From positions 682,001 through 746,000 of the forward strand of contig JAKAHC010000001.1 of NCBI GenBank assembly GCA_021815305.1: 64,000 bases of DNA. Reading direction: 5' to 3'. Of the stretch, positions 8,217-15,654 are shown piece after piece. A model generated the notes under the pieces. The model saw only the letters and a program-made list of their open reading frames with translations, had not been told where the DNA came from and searched no databases. How positions within the stretch are numbered: position 1 is the first letter of the stretch; every line of letters begins with the position of its first letter. Both the position numbers and the translations under genes were made by a program. This DNA comes from Deltaproteobacteria bacterium. GTDB taxonomy: Bacteria > Desulfobacterota > Deferrimicrobia > Deferrimicrobiales > Deferrimicrobiaceae.

Positions 8217-8246
8217 TCGCAAAGCCCGGGTACCGGCGATTATAAT
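8217..8246 (+). promoter_or_regulatory. Candidate promoter for the nickel/cobalt transport-larA operon
   Basis: A perfect -10 hexamer TATAAT lies at 8241-8246. A weak -35 (TCGCAA, 8217-8222) sits 18 bp upstream. It lies in the 120-bp space between divergent suhB and the small lipoprotein gene. I saw no clear NikR-type palindrome or known metal riboswitch between it and the first start codon. Confidence 0.45.
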
Positions 8247-8315
8247 ATGTGGGGTGCGCGGCCCCCCGAAAAGTTCCGCGGAAAACCCGGCGGCGCAAGG
8301 ACGGAGACCCGATCG

Positions 8316-8471
8316 ATGAAACCTCGCACTGCTCCGCTTCTCTTGTTGATCCTTCTGCTTCTGCCCGCCTGCGCCACGACGAAGGCCTCGAATCCGTGGA
8401 AACCGGGGGACACCGTGGTATGCCCTCACTGCGGCCGCGAGTTTCCCCTGCCGGAAAAGAAAGGGAATTGA
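8316..8471 (+). CDS. Small lipoprotein with a CPHC zinc-ribbon-like motif
   Basis: A 51-residue peptide. MKPRTAPLLLLILLLLPAC is a signal peptide with lipobox LPAC, so the mature protein is about 33 residues on the membrane surface. It contains DTVVCPHCGREFPLP, a CxxC knuckle that could bind metal. It is the first gene of the operon, 16 bp before cbiM, which suggests a link to nickel/cobalt handling, but that is context only. No family recognised. GGAG precedes the ATG by about 10 bases. Confidence 0.7.
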   Translation: MKPRTAPLLLLILLLLPACATTKASNPWKPGDTVVCPHCGREFPLPEKKGN

Positions 8472-8487
8472 CGGGAAGAGACCGGAA

Positions 8488-9180
8488 ATGCATATCCCGG
8501 ACGGGTACCTCGGTCCTCCCACCTACATCGCCGGGTACGCAGTGTGCGCCCCCCTCTGGGCCGTCGCCGCGCGAAAGGTCCGTCGCACCCTCGACGCCCG
8601 CCGCGTCCCGCTGCTGGCCATCTCCGCGGCGTTCTCGTTCCTGGTGATGATGTTCAACATCCCCGTTCCCGGGGGGACCACCGGGCACGCGGTGGGGGCC
8701 GTGCTCGTCGCCATCGCCGTGGGTCCGTGGGGGGCCATGCTTTCCCTAAGCATCGCGCTGGTCATCCAGGCGTTGCTCTTCGGGGACGGCGGGATCACCG
8801 CGATCGGCGTCAACTGCTTCAACATGGCGTTCCTGATGCCCTTCACGGGACACTACCTTTACCGCGCGCTGGTCCGATTCCTTCCCGCCCCGAGGGGGAT
8901 GGGGATCGCCGCCGGCATCGCCGGATACGTGGGGCTGAACCTCGCGGCGTTCTCGACGGCCGTCCTCCTGGGCATCCAGCCTCTCTTGCACACCGGGGCC
9001 GACGGGCGGGCGCTCTACGCTCCCTACCCGCTGTCCGTGACGATCCCCGCCCTGATGGTCGAACACCTCCTCCTGTTCGGCGTGGCGGAAGGGTTCATCA
9101 CCGGCCTTGCCGTATACTATCTGCAGAAGTCCCGGTCCGCCTGGATCCTCGTGCCCGCGGGAGAGAGGGATGCGAAATGA
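8488..9180 (+). CDS. cbiM: Nickel/cobalt ECF transporter substrate-binding component CbiM/NikM
   Basis: A 230-residue integral membrane protein beginning MHIPDGYLGPP. The N-terminal Met-His-Ile-Pro-Asp-Gly is the diagnostic metal-binding start of CbiM/NikM (His2 and the amino terminus ligate Ni2+ or Co2+). About six to seven hydrophobic segments follow, with conserved VPGGTTGHAVGA near residue 65 and FGDGGITAIGVNCFNMA near 95-110. It is the S component of an ECF ABC importer in the inner membrane. The stop overlaps the next gene as ATGA. Confidence 0.93.
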   Translation: MHIPDGYLGPPTYIAGYAVCAPLWAVAARKVRRTLDARRVPLLAISAAFSFLVMMFNIPVPGGTTGHAVGAVLVAIAVGPWGAMLSLSIALVIQALLFGDGGITAIGVNCFNMAFLMPFTGHYLYRALVRFLPAPRGMGIAAGIAGYVGLNLAAFSTAVLLGIQPLLHTGADGRALYAPYPLSVTIPALMVEHLLLFGVAEGFITGLAVYYLQKSRSAWILVPAGERDAK

Positions 9181-9530
9181 GCCCTCCCGGCAAAACGAAG
9201 GAGCTCCGGAAATTCTGGGCCGTCCTGCTGCTCCTGGCCGTCCTTACGCCCGCGGGCCTGTACCTCCCCGGGATCTTCAGGGCCGGCTCCGCCTGGGGGG
9301 AGTGGGGCGTGGAGGAAATCCGGAAAATGATCGGGTACGCCCCGGAGGGGATGGAGCGGAGTTCCGGGCTCTGGAAGGCGCCGTTGCCCGATTACGCCCT
9401 GCCGGGCCGGAAAGGAGGGCCGGTCTCCCGCCTGAGCCTCTCCTATGTCCTTTCGGCGCTCGTGGGGATCGCGGCGTGCGGCGGCGGCGCCTGGATCCTG
9501 GGCCGATGGCTGGCGGGAAAAAAGAAGTAG
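9177..9530 (+). CDS. CbiN/NikN-like small subunit (PDGLE-type)
   Basis: A 117-residue protein with two transmembrane segments (about 13-32 and 88-110). Between them is a periplasmic loop containing APEGMERSSGLWKAPLPDYA, which resembles the PDGLE...DY motif of the NikN/CbiN partner of CbiM. These subunits stimulate metal loading of CbiM. It starts by ATGA overlap with cbiM and ends 5 bp before the cbiQ start. N-type naming (CbiN versus NikN) cannot be settled. Confidence 0.8.
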   Translation: MSPPGKTKELRKFWAVLLLLAVLTPAGLYLPGIFRAGSAWGEWGVEEIRKMIGYAPEGMERSSGLWKAPLPDYALPGRKGGPVSRLSLSYVLSALVGIAACGGGAWILGRWLAGKKK

Positions 9531-9534
9531 GCCC

Positions 9535-10452
9535 TTGACGGAGTCCGGGGAGGAAAAGGGATTTCGGGAGCTCGCGGCCGCTCGGGGACTTCGTCCCCCC
9601 GCGGAAATACACGTCGCGAGAACCTTGCGGCAACTCTCCTCCTTCTTCTCCGATTCCTTCTTCCGGGAGGCAACTGCCCGCCGGAACGGCTTCGCCCAGC
9701 GGACCGATCCGCGGGCCCGGCTGCTCGCGGTCCTGGCTTTCCTCGTCAGCGTGAGCTTGGCGCACCGCCTTCCGGTCCTTTTGGCGCACGCGGCGCTCCC
9801 CTTCGCCGCGGTGGGGCTTTCGCGGATCCGGCCCAGGGAGTTTCTCGGAGCGGGTTTCCTCGCCGCCGTCGTCTTTTCCTCCCTGATGATCGCTCCCGCG
9901 ACCCTCAACCTGTTCCGGGAGGGGGAGATCGTATGGCCCCTCCTGCCCCTCTCCCGCGGCTTCCGGCTCGGCCCGTACGCGGCGCCCCCCGTCATCGGGG
10001 TGACCCGGGAGGGACTGTTCACGGCCGCGACGTTCCTCCTGCGGGTGCTCCCGTCGGTGGCGGCGGTCCTCTGGCTCACCCTCACCACCCGTTGGACCGA
10101 TCTCCTGCGCGCCCTGCGCTTCCTGGGCCTGCCGCCCCTCTTCGTGCAGGTGACGGGGATGACCGTGCGCTACACCCACGCACTGCTCCGGCAACTCGAA
10201 GAGATCCACCTCGGGAAGAAGAGCCGTACGATCTGCAGGACCGGGGCGTCCCGGGAGCGGAACTGGGCGGGGTCGCGGATCGCCGCCTCCTGGGAGCGAA
10301 GCCTCCACCTGATGGAGGAGGTGAGCGACGCGATGAAGGCCCGCGGCTTCACCGGGGAGTCGAAGTTCCGGAAAGAGGCGCGGTTCGGCCCGTCGGGGTG
10401 GGGGATCCTCGCGGCCGTCGTGGTATTCTGTGCCGGTGCCCACTTCCTCTGA
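9535..10452 (+). CDS. cbiQ: ECF transporter transmembrane component CbiQ
   Basis: About 305 residues. Hydrophobic helices start near residue 45 (RARLLAVLAFLVSVSLA), and the cytoplasmic coupling region contains EVSDAMKARGFTG near the C terminus, the conserved A-R-G motif by which T components contact the ATPases. The chosen TTG at 9535 starts 5 bp after the upstream stop; no strong ribosome site is visible, so the start is uncertain, and the first 40 residues are poorly conserved. It overlaps cbiO by 23 bp. Confidence 0.85.
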   Translation: MTESGEEKGFRELAAARGLRPPAEIHVARTLRQLSSFFSDSFFREATARRNGFAQRTDPRARLLAVLAFLVSVSLAHRLPVLLAHAALPFAAVGLSRIRPREFLGAGFLAAVVFSSLMIAPATLNLFREGEIVWPLLPLSRGFRLGPYAAPPVIGVTREGLFTAATFLLRVLPSVAAVLWLTLTTRWTDLLRALRFLGLPPLFVQVTGMTVRYTHALLRQLEEIHLGKKSRTICRTGASRERNWAGSRIAASWERSLHLMEEVSDAMKARGFTGESKFRKEARFGPSGWGILAAVVVFCAGAHFL

Positions 10453-11362
10453 ACGTCACGCGGACGAAGACCGGAACGGTTCCGGAGATCCCCTCCTGCG
10501 TCTCGCGGACGTCCACTTTTCCTACGAAGGGGGAATCCCCGCCCTCTCCGGCCTGACGATTTCCGTTTCCGCCGGAGAGCGGCTCGCCGTCCTCGGGGCC
10601 AACGGGTGCGGCAAATCCACGCTCCTGCGGCTTCTGGCGGGGCTGATCTTTCCGCACCGGGGAACCTACAACGCCTTCGGCAGGGAGATCACGGACACCC
10701 TCCTCGGCAGCTCCCCCTTCGGGATGTTCTTCCGGAAGGAAGTGGGAATCCTCTTCCAGAACGTGGACGCCCAGCTGTTCAACGCCACGGTGGAGGAGGA
10801 GATCGCCTTCGGCCCGTTGCAGATGGACGAGGCGAGGGACGAGGTCGCGCGGAAGGTGCGGGATGCGGCGGAGGCGTTCGGACTCGGCACGCTCCTCGGC
10901 AGGCCCCCTTTCGCCCTCTCCGGGGGAGAGAAAAGGAAGGTTGCCCTCGCGGCGGTGATGGCGACGGACCCTTCGGTGCTCCTCCTCGACGAGCCCACCG
11001 CCGGGCTGGACCCGCGCAGCAGCAGCTCTCTGGTCGACCTCATCCTCGCGGCGGGCGAGGGGGGAAAGACGGTGGTCACCGCCACCCACGACCTCCACAT
11101 CGTACAGGGGATCGCCACCCGGGTCCTCGTGATCGGGGAGGACCGGAAGGTTCTCGCCGCCGGCACGCCGGAGGAGATCCTTTCCGACCGGGAGCTTCTC
11201 CTCGCGGCGAACCTCGTCCACCGGCACCGCCACGCGCACGAGGATTACTGGCACGAGCACGAGCATGAGCATCCCGGGATTTTCCACGGCCACGAACACG
11301 ATCACGGACAGGAACCCGGCCGTCCCGGCGGCGGCCCGACCGACGAAGGGAGGAACCGGTGA
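10430..11362 (+). CDS. cbiO: Nickel/cobalt ECF transporter ATPase CbiO with histidine-rich tail
   Basis: A 310-residue ABC ATPase. Walker A is GANGCGKST (56-64), the Q-loop is ILFQNVDAQLF (about 107-117), the signature is LSGGEKRK (163-170), Walker B is VLLLDEPTAGLD (183-194) and the H-loop is TATHD. The last 50 residues are unusual: HRHRHAHEDYWHEHEHEH and a further HGHEHDHG. Such tails bind Ni2+ or Co2+ and suggest metal buffering or sensing at the cytoplasmic face. GTG start within cbiQ; the end overlaps larA as GTGA. Confidence 0.92.
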   Translation: MPVPTSSERHADEDRNGSGDPLLRLADVHFSYEGGIPALSGLTISVSAGERLAVLGANGCGKSTLLRLLAGLIFPHRGTYNAFGREITDTLLGSSPFGMFFRKEVGILFQNVDAQLFNATVEEEIAFGPLQMDEARDEVARKVRDAAEAFGLGTLLGRPPFALSGGEKRKVALAAVMATDPSVLLLDEPTAGLDPRSSSSLVDLILAAGEGGKTVVTATHDLHIVQGIATRVLVIGEDRKVLAAGTPEEILSDRELLLAANLVHRHRHAHEDYWHEHEHEHPGIFHGHEHDHGQEPGRPGGGPTDEGRNR

Positions 11363-12669
11363 AACAGCGCAAGGAGACGCCGACGGACCGCGGAAAGCGG
11401 CCCGTCGTTCTGCGGTACGGCAAGGGAGCGGTCCCGCTCCCGGAGGGGCTCTTTCCCCGCGTGGAGGTCCTCGCGGCGCATCCGCCGCAGGTCCCCCACT
11501 CCGGGGAGGAGCGCATCGCGCAGGTGCTGGCGAGACCGAGCGGGTCCCTGCCGCTGTCGCGCCTGGTCGCCCGCGGCGACCGCGTCGCCGTGGCCGTTTC
11601 GGACGTGACCCGGTACAGCGCAACGGAGAAGGTCCTCCCTCTCCTCCTGCGCGAGACCGACGCAGCCGGCGTCCCGCGGAACCGCGTGACCCTTTTCGTC
11701 GCGCGGGGGACTCACCGCGCGATGACGGAAAGCGAGCTTCGCGATGCGATCGGCCCGGAGATCGATTCGGGGGTCCGCGTGGAGCAGTCGGACCCGGAGG
11801 AGAACCTCGCCGAACTGGGGAAGACGACCCGGGGGACGCGGGTCCTGGTCCACCGTCCGGTGATGGAGCACGACCGGATCGTCCTCACGGGGACGATTTC
11901 GTTCCACTACTTCGCGGGGTTCGGCGGGGGACGGAAGGCGCTGGTCCCCGGCTGCGCCGGGAAGGCCACGGCGCACCAGACCCATTTCCGGATTTTCCGG
12001 ACCGACGGGCCGGGGAAGCATCCCCTCGCGCGGGCGGGCGTCCTGGCGGGGAACCCCGTCCACGAGGACATCGTCGATGCCGTGGCGATGGCATCCCCCG
12101 CCTTCCTGGTGAACACACTGCTCACGCCGGGGAAGGAGATCTTCGACGTGGTGGCCGGCCATTGGCAGAAGGCGCACGAGGAAGGGTGCGCCCGGTACGC
12201 GAACCATTTCCGGGTGGGGATCGCGAAGCGGTTTCCCCTGGTGATCGCTTCCGCCGGAGGGTTCCCCAAGGACATCAACATCATCCAGGCCCACAAGGCG
12301 CTGGACAACGCGTTCCAGGCGACGGAGCCGGGGGGCGTGCTGGTTCTGCTCGCGGAGTGCCCGGACGGATTCGGAAGCCCCAACTTCTTCCCGTGGTTCC
12401 GGTTCCAGGAGCCCGCGGATCTGGAAAGGGAGTTGCGGGAGAACTACCAGATCTACGGGCAGACCGCGCACGCGGTCCTTTCGAAGACCCGCGCCTGCAA
12501 GGTCGTCCTCGTCTCCACTCTCCCCCCGGAGGACGTGGAGGCGATGGGGATGATCCCCGCCGCGTCGTTCCCGGATGCGATCCGTGCGGCCAAGGGGGCG
12601 CTGGGCGAGCTGCCCGTACCGCTCGTCCTCCCCGATGCGGGGTACGTCCTGCCGCATCCCGCCGGGTGA
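11359..12669 (+). CDS. larA: LarA-family nickel-pincer racemase (lactate racemase-like)
   Basis: A 436-residue LarA/DUF2088 enzyme. Residues matching L. plantarum LarA are visible with conserved spacing: H119 in ARGTHRAMT (H108), H183 in SFHYFAGFGGGRK (H174), K193 in the same block (K184, pincer attachment) and H209 in AHQTHF (H200, Ni ligand). LarA enzymes use a nickel-pincer nucleotide cofactor to racemise or epimerise 2-hydroxyacids by hydride transfer. The substrate here is unproven, as the family has many specificities. Translational coupling (GTGA) to a nickel/cobalt importer supports nickel use; larB and larC lie at about 50 kb. Confidence 0.9.
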   Translation: MKQRKETPTDRGKRPVVLRYGKGAVPLPEGLFPRVEVLAAHPPQVPHSGEERIAQVLARPSGSLPLSRLVARGDRVAVAVSDVTRYSATEKVLPLLLRETDAAGVPRNRVTLFVARGTHRAMTESELRDAIGPEIDSGVRVEQSDPEENLAELGKTTRGTRVLVHRPVMEHDRIVLTGTISFHYFAGFGGGRKALVPGCAGKATAHQTHFRIFRTDGPGKHPLARAGVLAGNPVHEDIVDAVAMASPAFLVNTLLTPGKEIFDVVAGHWQKAHEEGCARYANHFRVGIAKRFPLVIASAGGFPKDINIIQAHKALDNAFQATEPGGVLVLLAECPDGFGSPNFFPWFRFQEPADLERELRENYQIYGQTAHAVLSKTRACKVVLVSTLPPEDVEAMGMIPAASFPDAIRAAKGALGELPVPLVLPDAGYVLPHPAG

Positions 12670-12699
12670 CGGGCGGGAGAACATCCGAAAGGAGATCCC

Positions 12700-13026
12700 A
12701 TGCACCGGTTCTGGAAACCCGCGGAGATGCCGCGGAAAACCCTTGCGCCGGAGGTGACCGCGAAGATCGCCTCCGGGGAGAAGCTGATGCTGTCCCTGGT
12801 CACCCTCGGACCGGACGCCGTGGTGCCGATGCACGCGCACCCGCACGAGCAGATGGGGCTGATGGTCTCGGGGACGATGGACCTGACGATCGCCGGCGAA
12901 ACGCGGCGCATGTCGGGGAGCGACATGTACCTGGTCCCCGGCGGCGTCCCGCACTCGGTGAAGGCGGGACCGGAGGGCGCGGTCGCCCTGGACGCGTTCT
13001 CGCCCCCGCGGGAAGAGTACCGGTGA
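12700..13026 (+). CDS. Cupin_2 domain protein
   Basis: A 108-residue single-domain beta-barrel protein. Cupin motif 1 is VPMHAHPHEQMGLMVSG (about residues 46-62, His-x-His...Glu metal ligands) and motif 2 is YLVPGGVPHSVKAG (about 77-90). It follows larA by 30 bp on the same strand. It may be a small isomerase, a dioxygenase-like enzyme or a binding protein acting on the same hydroxyacid, but nothing in the sequence fixes the reaction. AAAGGAG stands before the ATG. Confidence 0.85.
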   Translation: MHRFWKPAEMPRKTLAPEVTAKIASGEKLMLSLVTLGPDAVVPMHAHPHEQMGLMVSGTMDLTIAGETRRMSGSDMYLVPGGVPHSVKAGPEGAVALDAFSPPREEYR

Positions 13027-13089
13027 CGCAGGCGGAGGAGGGATGATGGCCGCGCCCCCCTCGAACGGGGTGACGCGGCCGGGGTATCC

Positions 13090-13128
13090 GCGGGGGCGCC
13101 CCCGGCAAGGGACGCCCCCGCCCCCTTT
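13090..13128 (+). terminator. Hairpin between cupin and leuA (convergent genes)
   Basis: GCGGGGGCG (13090-13098) and CGCCCCCGC (13113-13121) form a perfect 9-bp stem with a 14-base loop. Only a short TTT follows, so it is a weak intrinsic terminator at best, but its position between convergent genes suits that role. Confidence 0.45.
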
Positions 13129-14710
13129 ACGGCGATGCCATCGCCGAAACCACAGGTTTCTTCCCCTTCGACTTCCCCTTCCCCTTCTTCCCTTCGTTCG
13201 CCTCCGCGGCCACCCACCGGTTGATCGCCGCGAGATACGCCTTGATGGCCGCCTCGTTGATGTCGGTAGAGCTCGCCCCTCCGGAGAAGATCGTCCCGTT
13301 GGAGCGGATCCTCACCCGGGCCTCGCCGATGGCGTCCTTCCCCGACGTCACCGCGTTCAGGCCGAAATCGATCAGCGCGAAGCTCTTCCCCACGATCCGC
13401 TCGATGCACCGGTACGCCGCGTCGATCGGCCCGTTCCCCGTGGACGCCTCCTCGATCACCTCGTGGTTCCGCTGGACCTTGAGGGCCGCCATCGGCGTCG
13501 CCTGCGTCCCCGACAGGATCTGGAGGTGCACCAGCCGGTACGTCTCCGGCACCTTGAACATCACGTCCTGTACGAGGATCCCGAGGTCCTCGATCATGAC
13601 CTCCTTCTTCTTGTCCGCCAGGGCGAGGAACCGCTCGTAGATCTCGTCCAGCTGCGCGTCGGTGGGGTGATGCCCCATCCCGACGATGTGGTGCTTGAGG
13701 GCCGCCCGGCCCGACCGCGCGGTGAGAGCGAAGGTATGGGCGGTCACTCCCACGTCCTCCGGCCGGATGATCTCGTAGGTGGACCGGTCCTTGAGGATCC
13801 CGTCCTGGTGGATCCCCGAGGAGTGGGCGAAGGCGTTGGACCCCACGATCGCCTTGTTCCTCTGGATGGGGAGCCCCATCAGCCGGGACACCATCGCGCT
13901 CGTCTTGGAGATCTCCTTCGCGTTCACGCCGGTCTGCAGGCCGCCGAACACGTCCTTGCGGGTCCGCAGGGCCATCACCACCTCCTCGAGGGAAGCGTTT
14001 CCCGCCCTCTCGCCGATCCCGTTCACCGTCACCTCCGCCTGGCGCGCCCCGGCGAGGATGCCGGCCAGGGTGTTCGCCGTGGCGAGGCCGAGGTCGTCGT
14101 GGCAGTGCATCGAAAGGATGACGTTGTCCAGGGCGGGGACCTTCTCCTTGAGCCGCCGAACGCGGTCCGCCATCTCCTGCGGGGCGGCGTACCCGACGGT
14201 GTCGGGGATGTTGATCGTCGTGGCGCCCGCCTTCACCACCGCCTCGACGGTGCGGCAGAGATACTCGAAGTCGGTGCGGGAGGCGTCCTCCGTGGAGAAT
14301 TCCACGTCCCGGCAAAGCGACCTCGCGTATTTCACGGTGTCCACGCACCACCCGAGGATCTTCTCCCGGTCCGCGCGGAACTTTTTCTGGATGTGGATGT
14401 CCGAGGTGCCGAGGAACGTGTGGATCCGGGGCCGCCTGGCCACCTTCACCGCCTCCCACAGCGTGTCGATGTCCTTCTTGACCGCCCTCGCCAGCCCCGT
14501 GATGACGGGTCCCCTGACGGCCCTTGCGATCGCGTGGACCGACTCGAAATCCCCCGGGGAGGAAGCGGGGAACCCCGCCTCGATGATGTCCACGTTGAGC
14601 GCCGAAAGCTGCCGCGCGATCTCGACCTTCTGGTCCCTGGCGAGCTTCGCCCCGGGAACCTGCTCCCCGTCCCGCAACGTCGTGTCGAAGATGAATACCT
14701 TGTCGCCCAT
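13127..14710 (-). CDS. leuA: 2-isopropylmalate synthase
   Basis: A 527-residue enzyme that condenses acetyl-CoA with 2-oxoisovalerate, the first step of leucine synthesis. FIFDTTLRDGEQVPG at about 6-20 and the metal-binding MHCHDDLGLATANT near 205-218 mark the TIM-barrel. NGIGERAGNASLEEVV follows, and a C-terminal LeuA regulatory domain (about 390-510) ends with GGASSTDINEAAIKAY. A lysine/glycine-rich tail follows. Length matches LeuA (type 1) rather than citramalate synthase, although the families overlap. The ATG has AGGAGGGAAC before it. Expression is probably set by the leader described separately. Confidence 0.9.
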   Translation of the reverse strand: MGDKVFIFDTTLRDGEQVPGAKLARDQKVEIARQLSALNVDIIEAGFPASSPGDFESVHAIARAVRGPVITGLARAVKKDIDTLWEAVKVARRPRIHTFLGTSDIHIQKKFRADREKILGWCVDTVKYARSLCRDVEFSTEDASRTDFEYLCRTVEAVVKAGATTINIPDTVGYAAPQEMADRVRRLKEKVPALDNVILSMHCHDDLGLATANTLAGILAGARQAEVTVNGIGERAGNASLEEVVMALRTRKDVFGGLQTGVNAKEISKTSAMVSRLMGLPIQRNKAIVGSNAFAHSSGIHQDGILKDRSTYEIIRPEDVGVTAHTFALTARSGRAALKHHIVGMGHHPTDAQLDEIYERFLALADKKKEVMIEDLGILVQDVMFKVPETYRLVHLQILSGTQATPMAALKVQRNHEVIEEASTGNGPIDAAYRCIERIVGKSFALIDFGLNAVTSGKDAIGEARVRIRSNGTIFSGGASSTDINEAAIKAYLAAINRWVAAEANEGKKGKGKSKGKKPVVSAMASP

Positions 14711-14732
14711 GTTCCCTCCTTTTGTCCTGCGT

Positions 14733-14770
14733 TAAAAAAAACGGCCCCCGGGGATCGGCTCCCCGGGGGC
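14733..14770 (-). terminator. Terminator hairpin 2 in the leuA leader
   Basis: On the minus strand an 11-bp perfect stem (14770-14760 with 14754-14744; arms GCCCCCGGGGA and TCCCCGGGGGC) is followed by CCG and eight T residues (14741-14734). It ends only 23 bp before the leuA start codon, leaving no room for a promoter downstream, so it must act as an attenuator. Confidence 0.85.
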
Positions 14771-14775
14771 ATCGT

Positions 14776-14815
14776 GAAAAACAAAAAAACCGCGGGAACC
14801 TGCCGGTTCCCGCGG
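14776..14815 (-). terminator. Terminator hairpin 1 in the leuA leader
   Basis: On the minus strand CCGCGGGAACC and GGTTCCCGCGG (14815-14805 and 14800-14790) form an 11-bp perfect stem with a 4-base loop, followed by TTTTTTTGTTTTT. It lies immediately upstream of hairpin 2, so leuA transcripts must pass two intrinsic terminators. Confidence 0.85.
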
Positions 14816-14845
14816 CCCATGTCGGCGTGTATGCGTGCTACGCGC

Positions 14846-14932
14846 TCAGGCGGCGGTCCGGCTCCTTTGGGACCCGGGTAGAGCGAGCCCGAGCGAACCC
14901 GCGTTTTCGATGGCGACCCTTGCGCGCTTCAT
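14846..14932 (-). CDS. Possible 28-residue leader peptide upstream of leuA
   Basis: An ATG at 14932 opens a 28-codon frame (MKRARVAIENAGSLGLALPG then SQRSRTAA) ending 30 bp before hairpin 1. Three leucine codons (CTC, CTC, CTA) are spaced every second residue, which is less than the runs in classical leu leaders. The ATG lies only about 3-5 bases after the predicted transcription start, so translation would be nearly leaderless. Offered as a candidate only. Confidence 0.3.
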   Translation of the reverse strand: MKRARVAIENAGSLGLALPGSQRSRTAA

Positions 14933-14941
14933 GACCGGATC

Positions 14942-14971
14942 AGCATAAAAGAACCGGGAGTCCCGTGTCAA
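14942..14971 (-). promoter_or_regulatory. Sigma-70-type promoter for the leuA leader
   Basis: On the minus strand TTGACA (14971-14966) and TATGCT (14947-14942) are separated by 18 bp. This sits across the stop codon of the upstream DUF502 gene and would start RNA near 14935, about 225 nt before leuA. Confidence 0.65.
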
Positions 14972-15600
14972 CCCCTTGCGCCCCTTGCGCCGGGGAGAGG
15001 TCCTCCGCCCGACGAAACCCTTCGGATCTCCCGCGGCGACGCGGTTCCCCCCGACACGAGCAGGCGGACCGCCTGCTCGACGGTCATCTCCAGCCGGATC
15101 ACCTTCTCCATGGGGATGAAGAGGACTTCGCCGAGGTAGAGATTGTTTGTGGGGATGTACGCAACGACCAGGCGGCGCCCCCCCTCTTCCACCGTCATCG
15201 TGCGGAACCCCAGAGCGTAGGATCCTTCCTTCGGGTATTCGACCAGCAGCACCTCCTTGAACGACGCGGTGCTCTCCGGCGAGAACGCATTGGTCAGCTG
15301 CTTGATCGTGGAATAGACGGTCCGGACTCCGGGGATGCGGTGGATCAGCAGGTCGAACGTATCGATGAGGCGCTTCCCCACCACGTTCCGGGCCAGGAGT
15401 CCCACCAGCAGGATGATGACCAGGCCGGCGAGGAACCCGGTCCCCGGAATGTGCGCCGTCCCGGGAAGCGCCGCCCGGAAGATCCCGTCGATGACCGGGG
15501 AGAAGAGCCTGTCCACCTTGTCGAAGAACCACCAGAGGAGCGAAACCGACAACACGAGGGGGAGGATGACGAACACCCCCGTGAGGAAACTCTTTTTCAT
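14968..15600 (-). CDS. DUF502 family membrane protein
   Basis: About 210 residues. The N terminus MKKSFLTGVFVILPLVLSVS is a membrane helix, and a second segment (HIPGTGFLAGLVIILLVGLL) lies near residues 50-75. Between and after them are the DUF502 landmarks IPGVRTVYSTIKQLTNAFS and VEYPKEGSYALGFRT, then VAYIPTNNLYLGEVLFIP. The function of the family is unknown; it is an inner-membrane protein. I chose ATG 15600; a GTG at 15612 would add four residues and neither has a strong ribosome site. Divergent from manC. Confidence 0.85.
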   Translation of the reverse strand: MKKSFLTGVFVILPLVLSVSLLWWFFDKVDRLFSPVIDGIFRAALPGTAHIPGTGFLAGLVIILLVGLLARNVVGKRLIDTFDLLIHRIPGVRTVYSTIKQLTNAFSPESTASFKEVLLVEYPKEGSYALGFRTMTVEEGGRRLVVAYIPTNNLYLGEVLFIPMEKVIRLEMTVEQAVRLLVSGGTASPREIRRVSSGGGPLPGARGARG

Positions 15601-15654
15601 GTCGGTGCGCACCGGGGTATTCTATCGTAAATCTCTCCGCGGGGGTGCGCCGGG

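Noticed and set aside
14776-14935. A T-box riboswitch before leuA
   Set aside because: T-boxes occur before leuA in some deltaproteobacteria, but the antiterminator consensus (UGGNACCGCG) is not present; GGTTCCCGCGG in hairpin 1 only superficially resembles it.
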